NCBI RefSeq assembly: GCF_042477335.2
Contig: NC_091245.1
Span: 114,548,501-114,612,500 of the forward strand
Direction: 5' to 3'
DNA: 64,000 nucleotides
Source: Ovis canadensis
Lineage: Eukaryota > Chordata > Mammalia > Artiodactyla > Bovidae
Below the pieces are notes generated by a model. It was not told where the DNA came from, did no database searches, and saw only the letters and a list, made by a program, of their open reading frames with translations. Shown one piece after another: positions 55,838-64,000 of this stretch (the stretch's first letter is position 1; each line of letters begins with the position of its first letter). The position numbers and the translations under genes are program-made.

Positions 55838-56374
55838 AGGGGGTTCTGTTTGTGCCCTCCAAGAGTCCACCAACCTAGACAGCATATTAAAAAGAAGAGA
55901 CATTACTTTGTCAACAATGGTCCATCTAGTCAAAGGTCTGGTTTTTCCAGCAGTCATGTATGGGTGTGAGAGTTGGACTATAAAGAAAGCTGAGCGCTGA
56001 AGAATTGATGCTTTTGACCTGTGGTGTTGGAGAAGACTCTTGAGAGTCTCTTGGACTGCGTGGAGATTCAACCAGTCCATCTTAAAGGAAATCAGTCTTG
56101 AATATTCATTGGAAGGACTGATGCTGAAGCTCCAATACTTTGGCTATCTGATGCAAAGAACTGACTCATTTGAAAAGACCCTGATGCTGGGAAAGACTGA
56201 AGGTGGGAGGAGAAGTGGCTGACACAGGATGAGATGGTTGGATGGCATCGCTGACTCGATGCACATGAATTTGAGCAAGCTCTGGGAGTTGGTGATGGAC
56301 AGGAAAGCCTCGCATGCTGCAGTCCATGGGGTTGCAAAGAGTTGGACACGACTGAACAACTGAACTGAACTGAT
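55838..56374 (+). mobile_element. BovB 3' end, sense, with a tiny inverted 5' piece
   Basis: From about 55866 (CCACCAACCTAGACAGCATATT) to 56374 this is the C-terminal and 3' part of BovB, heavily 5'-truncated, with a stop at TGA after KKAER. Immediately before it, 55840-55865 matches 1998-2024 of the antisense BovB 5' region, so it is in the opposite orientation to the rest. Confidence 0.85.
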
Positions 56375-56649
56375 GCAGGGGATGAGTGAAATTTGGCAAG
56401 AGTTCGGTTTGTTAGAGAGTGAGGCCAGTGATTGGGTCCTGTGGATGTCAAGTGCATGATGACAGTGATGCCTTTTAGGGATTCTTTATTTCCTCTTTCC
56501 AGCAGTAGCTTGAAGTTGATTTTCATTAAAAGTGTGTCTGAAGCACACACTTGAGGCTGCTGATGCACCTCTTCTAAGGGAGAAGCCTTGACGCCTTGGC
56601 TATGTCATGTGGTGGGATGTGGGCCCTCCTCTTACCTCCCCATTCCAAG
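56375..56649. other. Unassigned intron sequence
   Basis: No feature recognised between the BovB and the left inverted-repeat arm. Confidence 0.45.
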
Positions 56650-57400
56650 TACTCGTTTCTCATAATAGTCTATTTATGCAGCAGGCAGGCCAGGATCTGC
56701 AAGACTACAAGGAGGCACGGAAGAGTTCTGCACTGGTTTTCAATGCCAGTCCTACCCTTGTTAGATCAAACAAGCTTTAAACAACTCACTTTCATCCCTC
56801 TGTACTCCATTCCCCTGGTTTGTAAAGTAATAGTACCTTAGGTAGCCTGCAGTCCATAGGGTCTCTAAGAGTCGGACACAACTGAGCAACTTCACTTTCA
56901 CTTTTCACTTTCATGCATTGGAGAAGGCAATGGCAACCCACTCCAGTGTTCTTGCCTGGAGAATCCCAGGGATGGAGCCTGGTGGGCTGCCGTCTATGGG
57001 GTTGCACAGAGTCAGACACGACTGAAGCGACTTAGCAGCAGCAGAAGCAGAAATGGAATCTTAGAAGGTCTCTGAGATCCCTTCCAACTGGAACATTCTG
57101 CAAGTCTCTTTTATTCTTCCCGTATCTTCTGTGGTCATATCCCAGTGACTTAAGGCCCACCTACTGGCTGACAGATCAATTAGAGCAAACAGACAGAACC
57201 CAGCCTGACTGCACGTGGGGCTGCACTTGCTCCCGGCTGTGGAGGTGCCCTCTCTCTCTCTGAGGCGTGGGAGGTGGGAGCTTGTGCTTTCCTCCCCTAG
57301 CTGTTCACCAATATGTTGCTCAAGTGTAACTACATGTAAGCAGAATTTATTCATTACTTGTCTTCTCTTCTCAAGTATTTACACCTTTTGCTGCTCCATG
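56650..57400 (+). repeat. Left arm of a large inverted repeat
   Basis: Pairs with 62724-63290 on the other strand. Outer part 56650-57103 (minus the BOV-A2 at 56841-57050) is about three-quarters identical to its partner, with indels, and includes a MIR-like stretch (56690-56840). Inner core 57104-57400 matches 63020-62724 at 287 of 297 positions without a gap. Confidence 0.9.
56841..57050 (+). mobile_element. 5'-truncated BOV-A2 SINE in the left arm
   Basis: Starts within the first monomer (GCCTGCAGTCCATAGGGTC), has a complete second monomer and ends in GCAGCAGCAGAAGCAG. It is absent from the right arm, so it came after the duplication. Confidence 0.88.
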
Positions 57401-58861
57401 AAAAAAAGTCTTTTAAGTCTTGGTCATCAATTTTCCCTATTGCAGCTGAAGGAGAAGCATTTTGAAAAACTGCAGAATCCTGCAGGGTCACATTCTGCAG
57501 AAAGGCAAAGGAGGAAAAAGACTGAGCTATGATCTTGGATATTGTACACATTTAAGAAGAAAGAGGCCTCTGTGTGCTTCATAGGGGTCAGAGTCTTAGC
57601 CTTAAAGGGCAACCCATTTTTCAAGGGTTAACTCTTAGTCTTGCTTCCTCTGAAACCTAAACCTAGAAACAGATGCTCACTACTCCTAGGCATTCTTATT
57701 TTGTGTATCTGGGCTGGGGTTCCTCTATCACTGTAACTTTAAAAGCTCACAGGTGATTGCAGTATGTAGCCAGGAGAACTGCTGATGTAGTCACTGAACA
57801 GGGGCATTTATGGATATACTTGGGTTATGCCAGTTGACGAGCCTGGTTTATTGGGCCAGGATGCCTTTTGATGGGTTTATGGTGGAATATGTAATTGAGG
57901 GAGTGACTGGATATTCTTGTGGATACAGAAGCAGCACTCATCTCCCTGCAGATAAGAGGGTGGGGGTTGTAGGGGCATAGATCCCCATCAGAGGGATGGT
58001 TAGGTATCCTTAATGTCAGCAGGCCAAGAGGGTTTGCAGTGCCCTCCCACATGATGGTGATGATTTCCCTGGTGAAGCTGGAATATTCAAAGTCCATAGG
58101 TCAAAGCTCTCCCCGGCTGGTGCAAAGTATTTGGCTGGACACTGCCAGCAGTTGCCTTTCTGTTTTGGGTTCTTGTGAGTGATTGTGTCCAGGGCCAATC
58201 CATGCGTTCCTCCCCTCCCCTCGACGCCTTCTTTCTTAACCTTTGTGAATACAGTCTGGTAACTGGCACCTCTTTGAGCTCTGGAGGTTGATCCTTTCTG
58301 TGTCCTCTGCGCTCCTTCCCCTTCTCTTCCGCTCTTCACTTATTTTCCGACTCAGACTCGAATCAGCATTTCTCCAGGAAGACTTGGTGCCTTTTAATGC
58401 AAAATCTTTTCTCAGGACCACCATATAGGCACTTGGGATGCTGTTATTTATTTTATTTATTTTTTTGAGTTGGCCATTGTTTCTAGATCTTTTTCAGCAG
58501 ACAGAATTGGGAAACTATGAAGAGAGAGCACGAGAATGAGTAGATATGAACATACTTGTGAGTTCATATTTCCAATTAGAATTCAAGGCTTCAGGGTTTT
58601 TACCTGTCTTTTCTGTATTTCATCTGTTCGTGCTTCCATACTGTGAATTCTGATTTTCAAGTATGTAGGGAATGAAGAATTGCTTTATTCTCCATTTGCT
58701 TTATTTATCCCATTTGCTTTGTTCCACAATATCCAATCAGCAGTCTCAGAATAACAATACTAATCCCAGCATCAATAACGATACTGAAAACACTTTTTTT
58801 TGCATATGCCATCCTTCTCTTCCATCATTTAAAAAGATGATTGTACTATATTGGTGGTGGT
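57401..58861. other. Unassigned intron sequence inside the inverted-repeat spacer
   Basis: Minus-strand frames of 60-107 codons (58016-58424) are basic and repetitive-looking and have no recognised domain. No repeat was recognised. Confidence 0.4.
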
Positions 58862-59578
58862 GGACTGAATAATGGCCCTTCAGAAGGTGTCCAGGTCCCT
58901 ACTTTTAGAAGCTGGCTGGAGACAAGAGCCCTGAGACGCTAGGCAAAGGGAGAAAGCGAGTGTGTAATATATGGGTCTCATTGCCTCTAACCATCTGTCT
59001 AGGGTTTTTTCTTTCCTTGATGGCAGTAGAAAGGCTTCACTTCCATAACATACTACTCTTGATACTTTCTTTAAAGCTACTTTTCATTAAAGATTCCTTT
59101 GAAGAAGGCACTGTAGAAAGTGTCCAGGTCCTAATCCCTAGTACCTGTGAATATTACTTTGTAAGGCAAAGGCATTGCATATGTGTGTGACTAAGGGTCT
59201 TGAGTTGGGGCTGTTACCCTGGATTATCTGGGTGGGCCCTAAATGCCATCACAAGTTTTTATAAGAGGGAAGCTGGGGGAGATTATACACAGAAGAGGCA
59301 ATGACAGTGTGATCCTGGAGTCAGAGGTTGGAATAATGCCACAAGCCAGAGTATTTTGGTGACACCCAGAAGCTGCAAGAGTAGGGAACATATTTCCCCA
59401 GAATCTCTGGAGGGAAGGCAACCTGCTGGCACTTTGATATTGGTCAAGTGAAACTGATTTTGAAATTCTGGCCTCCAGAACTGAGAGATTTAAAAAAAAT
59501 TTAAAATAAATGTCTGTTATCTTAAGGCACCAAATTTATGGCAATTTGTAATAACAGTTGTAGGAAACTAGCACAGTC
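58862..59578 (+). mobile_element. MaLR/MLT1-like LTR, sense
   Basis: A 5' piece ACTGAATAATGGCCCTTCAG lies at 58864. The main body from about 59100 reads GTGTCCAGGTCCTAATCCC...CCTGGATTATCTGGGTGGGCCC...GGCCTCCAGAACTGAGAGATTT...AAATAAATGTCTGTTATC...GGAAACTAGCACAG. The two parts overlap in content (GTGTCCAGGTCC in both). The family name is tentative. Confidence 0.6.
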
Positions 59579-60209
59579 ATACAGCCATTACACACTGTGT
59601 ATTTTTCTGCAAGGCTTGCTTAGTATTAGTTCCTTAATAATTACATATTTAATACTACCAGTACGTACTTCCATGTGTCTAGTTATTTTGGCCATCTAAA
59701 GTTTATTCTGTAGTATCCTTAGGAAGGACTCATGGGAACAGTATTTTCTGATTTTTAAAAAAGTGTGGCTGAAGTCTTGTCAAAACTGCTGGATACAAAA
59801 TTCTTGATCCACATTTTCTTTATTTTAAATATTACTCCATTTTCTTCTCACATAACTCTTGTAAGTCTGATAATTTTCTCTCTCATAATTTACGTACTTT
59901 TTTCCTTAGATGGCCAAGTGATCTTTAAAGTCCTGTAGTTTTTCTAGAGTATAGCTTGATATTAGTTGTTTTGAGTCAGTATTCTCAGGTTCATAATCTC
60001 TTCAGGTATGAGGTTTCAACTATCAAATATTTTTCTTTTTTGGGAATGTTTTCATGAATAAGTTTTTTTTTTTTAGAATTCTGTTCCCTTGTTTTGGTTT
60101 TGTTATTCAGAAATCCCTGTTAACCAAATGTTGGCTATTCTTTGCCCATCTTCAGTATCTGTCACTTTCAGATCCCTTTTATCTCCTTGTATACATATAT
60201 TTGAAAAAA
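59579..60209. other. Unassigned AT-rich sequence, possibly very old LINE
   Basis: T-rich with antisense-LINE-like texture, but no convincing landmark. Confidence 0.35.
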
Positions 60210-61345
60210 TTTAAAACCATGTTTATGGAGCTATAAATCACATACCATAAAATCCACCTGTAGCATGTATACAGTTTAATGGTTTTCAATGTGCTCCGAG
60301 TACAACTATCACGGTAATCAAATCAGTTTAGGATGTTTTTATTTCAAAAATCTCCCATTTATCAGCTGTCACATGGTTACTTCTCATTTCCTCCAAACCA
60401 GTCCCCGCCTCCATCCCTGCCTTAGCACCATGCAATCACTAGTCTGCTTCCTATATCTGTAAACTTGCCTATTCTGGACCTTTTGTATAAATGGAATCTT
60501 AAAATATGTGGTCTTTTGTGACCCAGCTTCTTTCACTTGATATAATGTTTTCAAGATTCATCCAGTTGTTGGGTATATCAGTACTTAATTGGTTTTCATT
60601 GCTAATAATATTTCTTTGTATTCATATACTACTTTTTATTTATCTTTTCATCATTTAATGGATATTTAGGGTGTTTTTCCTTTGTGGTTATTATGAATAA
60701 TGCTGCTCTGAAATTTCTGTGTACAAATTTTTGTGTAGATGTGTTTTCTTTTTTCTCTTAGGTTTATTCTTGAGTGTGGAATTGCTAGGTCAAATAGTGA
60801 CTTAATGTTTAACCTTATGAGGACATGCCAGACTACTCCAAGGTAGCTGCACTATTTTACATTCCCATTAGCAATGGCTCAGAGTTCCAATTTGTTTCTC
60901 CATACTCTTAACGTTTCTTGTTATGACTTTTTGATTATTGCCACCCTAAAGAGTGTGACGTGGTCTCTCCTTGTGATTTTGATGTGCATTTCCTTAATGA
61001 CATTCAGTGTCTTTTCATGTGCTTATTATCCATTTGTCCGTCTTAGGAATGTCTATTCGTAAAATGTCTACTCTGAAATGTCTATTCAGATCCTTTGTTC
61101 ATTTTTTAATTTGAGTTCTTTGCTATTGAGCTATGCATGTTCTTTATTTATGCTGGATAAAGTCCCCTGTCAGATATGATTTGTATATATTTTCTCTTGT
61201 TCTGTGAGTTCTTTTTACTTTCTTAATGGTGTCCTTTGAAGTACAAAGGTGCTTTTGATGAAGTACAGCTTTTATGTTGCTGTATTTTTTGTTTGTTTTG
61301 TTTTGTTGTTTTGCAATGAAGTTTGGAGACACAGAAATATGGAGA
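60210..61345 (-). mobile_element. Old L1 LINE, antisense
   Basis: GGAGCTATAAATCACATACCATAAAATCCACC, CTATTCTGGACCTTTTGTATAAATGG, TTATGAATAATGCTGCTCTG, GGAATTGCTAGGTCAAATAG and TTCTTTATTTATGCTGGATAAAGTCCCCTGTCAG are antisense L1 landmarks in order. Confidence 0.85.
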
Positions 61346-62287
61346 AACACACTGGGTCTTAAGTGTGTTAAAAGTTTTCTAAAGTGTTTTCGGATATAAA
61401 TGTCCAGATCACACTAAATGTTTGGGACTAAAGTGGGAGTCAGACAAGTCAACTCCTATATTTTTTTCATTTTAAAACTTTCTCTACTTTTCAGACATTT
61501 TAAGGGTATTTTTTCTTATATTCCTTCTAGTTTAGCTTTCATTTCTAAAATGATTTTCTTTTTTAAATTTCTGATTCTTTCTTGAATTCAGTCACTTCAT
61601 CTTCTGAATTCATAATTCAAATTTATGTTTTTCTTTCATGTCTTGAATAATTTAAAATATTTTAAGCTCATTCTAAAATGTTATATTTTTATCTATTTTT
61701 TTGAATATGTCATTTTGGCATGCTTTGATTGTCACGCATCTCCAGAGATGACATTTTTGCCGCTTAATCTCTTTTTCTTATAGAAATGTCTGTGGAGTTT
61801 CCTTGGTACTTGTCTTATTTTTTAAGTGAACTTGTCCTCAATTTTAGAAGGATGGTAAGGTCAGTAGCGTTTCCGCCTTCCCAGCTCCTCTTCTGTTGCT
61901 TTCATGTATTAATAGATTAGGAGATCGGTGCGGTCCTGTTCCCTCTCCCGCTTTTATCCGAACCTTCCTTTTTGCCTCCCTTGCCTCTCCTGCTCAAGTT
62001 TGACTCTACTTTCAGTGGTTTCTCGCTGTGGGATCCTGCCTGTGAGCCAGGTGAGGGTTCATAGGGGCTGGGCTGCTCCGGCCCTTCAGACCTCACTGTG
62101 GGCCCCTGAGCCCCTCATTTCAGCTGTTAACTCTCCAGTTTGCCCATGTGCTCCTCAAGAGCCCCTGCTGGTCCTTCCAGGTTCTCCTCCTTGGGGTTGT
62201 TCACGAGCCCCAGTGCTTCCCTTTGTCTTCTCCCACATGGACACCAGTGTCATGCTGGCTGGTAGTGATCTCCCAGCTGCATGTGTT
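61346..62287. other. Unassigned sequence, AT-rich then GC-richer
   Basis: The first part may be old antisense LINE. From about 61920 it becomes pyrimidine- and GC-rich, with a 186-codon plus frame (61928-62488). That frame runs into a Bov-tA and has no recognised domain. Confidence 0.4.
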
Positions 62288-62512
62288 TGGGACTTGGTGG
62301 CGCTAGTGGTAAAGAACCCGCCTGCCAATGCAGGAGACATAAAGAGACGTGAGTTCAACCCCTGGGTCGGGAAGATCCCCTGGAGGAGGGCATGGCAACC
62401 CACCCCAGTATTCTTGCCTGGAGAATCCCAAGAACAGAGGAGTCTGGTGGGCTATATAATCCACAGGGTCGCAAAGAGCTGGACATGATGGAAGCAACTT
62501 AACATGCACTCA
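62288..62512 (+). mobile_element. Bov-tA SINE, sense
   Basis: GGGACTTGGTGGCGCTAGTGG head, CCCAGTATTCTTGCCTGGAG body and CATGATGGAAGCAACTTAACATGC tail. A short extra AAAGAGAC lies before the B-box region. Confidence 0.88.
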
Positions 62513-62723
62513 CGGGGATGCCCTGTCACCAAATTGTGTTGGATGTTGTCCATGAGGTTTAAATTTTGGTATTTAGTTGTTCTGTTTTTGTAAGGAATGC
62601 AGAAGATCCAATAATTACACTACCACCATAGCTGCCGTTGAACCAGAATTGATCTCATCTTTTTACTTTCACTATTAGAGGTCAGATTGCTCACTGAGAT
62701 TTTAAAGATTCCCCCCCACCCCC

Positions 62724-63290
62724 CATGGAGCAGTAAAAGGTGTAAATATTTGAGAACAGAAGACAAGTAATGAATAAATTCTGCTTACGTGTAGTTACAC
62801 TTGAGCAACATATTGGTGAACAGCTAGGGGAGGAAAGCACATGCTCCTGCCTCCCACGCCTCAGAGAGAGAGAGGGCACCTCCACAGCCGGGAGCAAGTG
62901 CAGCCCCACGTGCAGTCGGGCTGGGTTCTGGCTGTTTGCTCTAACTGATCTGTCAGCCAGTAGGTGGGCCTTAAGTCACTGGGATATGACCACAGAAGAT
63001 ACGGGAAGAATAAAAGAGACTGACAGAGTGTTCGAGTTGGATCTCAGAGACCATCTAGATTTAGGTTCCAAGTATAAGTGTAAATATAAATACATAAACT
63101 ATCAGTACAGCTGTTATTTTACAAACTGGGGGACTAGACTACAGAGAGATTTAGGTGACTTACTCGAGACTTGTTCCATCCAAACAGGGTGGGACTGGCC
63201 TTGCAGCCGTGCAGAGCTCTTCCATGCCTCCTCCTAGCCCTAAGACCTGGCCTCCCTGTTGAGTAATGAGCAAACAGACTATTATGAAGC
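62724..63290 (-). repeat. Right arm of the large inverted repeat
   Basis: The core 62724-63020 is the reverse complement of 57104-57400 with 10 substitutions and no indels. The outer part 63021-63290 is about three-quarters identical to 56650-57103 once its SINE is removed. It is bordered on the spacer side by a C-rich run (62711-62724). Confidence 0.9.
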
Positions 63291-63689
63291 AAAGAGGCCT
63301 TATGTAGAGTAAATTGACGGGTATTCACTCTTTTGTTTTAAGAAGTTCAGGTTCTCATTTAGTGGGTTTTCTTAAAATAGAGACACGTAATTGGGTGTTT
63401 GTGTGGAATAAATGTGGGGTGGAGCACAGGATTTCATCAGGATCATGTCTTTCCGGTGGCTGAATCGAGACAGAACCTGAAGACCTAACTGTGTCGTCAG
63501 TCCCACTGAACGTTTCACTTTACCAGGTGATAAATCCGGCCTCAACACGTCCAAGAAAAGAAGTGTCTGTCTGAAAGCTGTATGCTATTCACTGAATGAT
63601 GGTTGATGACTGATTTAATGAGTTGATATTTATTCATCTCAACATATATTCTCCTAATGGTCTTCTTGTTTCTTTGGCCAGGGAGATGG
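63291..63689. other. Unassigned intron sequence
   Basis: No feature recognised. Confidence 0.42.
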
Positions 63690-63765
63690 TGATTCATAGC
63701 TGGGTACCCAGTGCCTGGCACATGATTTGTGTTCCACATATATCATGTGCATTGAATGAATCTGT
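63690..63765 (+). repeat. L2/MIR-type 3' end
   Basis: ACCCAGTGCCTGGCACATGATTTGTG...TGCATTGAATGAATCTG. Confidence 0.65.
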
Positions 63766-64000
63766 TTGGAGAAGCGAGGCTAACACATGAAAGGATGAAT
63801 GTAGTCAGATTCCCTTGCATGGTGGAGCACTAAATAATAGGCCGCACATCCTGAGAAGGTGTGCAGGATGGGAAGCCTCCCTGGATGAAACGGGAAGGAG
63901 GGTTTGAGTGCTTACCCTCTCCTGCACTCATCAGCACCTGTTCTCCTTACTACAGTGCTGTGATGTAGCACCATGGGATAGGCAACCCTGCCCTTTCCAT

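Larger units (their letters stand above)
36064..64000 (+). other. NOS1AP: NOS1AP intron 1 (5' part)
   Basis: No sequence recognisable as the next NOS1AP coding exon (expected to continue YVGSL...) was found from here to the window end. The remaining 27.9 kb is therefore read as first-intron sequence. It is mostly interspersed repeats, listed separately, plus unassigned stretches. Intron 1 is also very long in other mammals. Unannotated alternative first exons or intronic non-coding RNAs cannot be excluded. Confidence 0.85.

Noticed and set aside
61928-62488. 186-codon plus-strand frame
   Set aside because: Its C-terminal third is Bov-tA sequence and the rest has no recognised motif.

Overview
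The window is mammalian and almost certainly from a cow or close bovid relative. BovB (RTE) LINEs, BOV-A2 and Bov-tA SINEs and CHR-type tRNA-Glu SINEs, all ruminant or artiodactyl families, lie over a background of older MIR, L2, MER5, L1 and MaLR-like repeats. There are no prokaryotic genes, no CRISPR array and no intact mobile-element gene.

One real gene was recognised. A CpG island (about 35.24-36.13 kb) holds the start of NOS1AP (CAPON) on the + strand. The ATG at 35959 opens 35 codons matching the NOS1AP N-terminus and ends at a GT donor at 36064. Everything right of 36064 is therefore the 5' part of NOS1AP intron 1, which is very long in mammals. Everything left of the island is upstream flank. 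No second exon and no upstream gene was recognised.

Layout. 0-2.5 kb: antisense BovB running off the left edge, with its 5' tandem region. 2.5-17 kb: SINEs, an old L1, MaLR-like fragments, MIRs and unassigned sequence. 17.2-20.4 kb: nearly complete sense BovB interrupted by a BOV-A2. 21.4-22.7 kb: antisense L1 carrying two SINEs and an RPL10 processed pseudogene. 24-26 kb: L2 with a mariner MITE, then a pile of three SINEs. 26-27.9 kb: repeat-free stretch. 27.9-30.6 kb: antisense L1 broken by five younger insertions, one nested inside another. 33.8-36.1 kb: repeat-poor promoter region and CpG island. 41.5-43.6 kb: antisense L1 split by a BovB. 48.16-49.91 kb: BovB with an inverted 5' half. 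50.6-52.3 kb: a Bov-tA containing a copy of a segment 1.4 kb away, beside an LTR-like segment. 53.6-54.1 kb: two Bov-tA SINEs in opposite orientation around a CA tract. 56.65-63.3 kb: a large inverted repeat whose 297-bp cores are 96.6% identical while their flanks are only about three-quarters identical. 60.2-61.3 kb: antisense L1.

The most unusual signal is that inverted repeat in intron 1. The BovB 5' inversion, the five-layer L1 nest, the RPL10 retrocopy with a clean target-site duplication and the SINE-embedded duplication are also worth checking. Family names come from recognition of consensus sequence by eye. Element ends are good to about 10-20 bp unless a target-site duplication is given.
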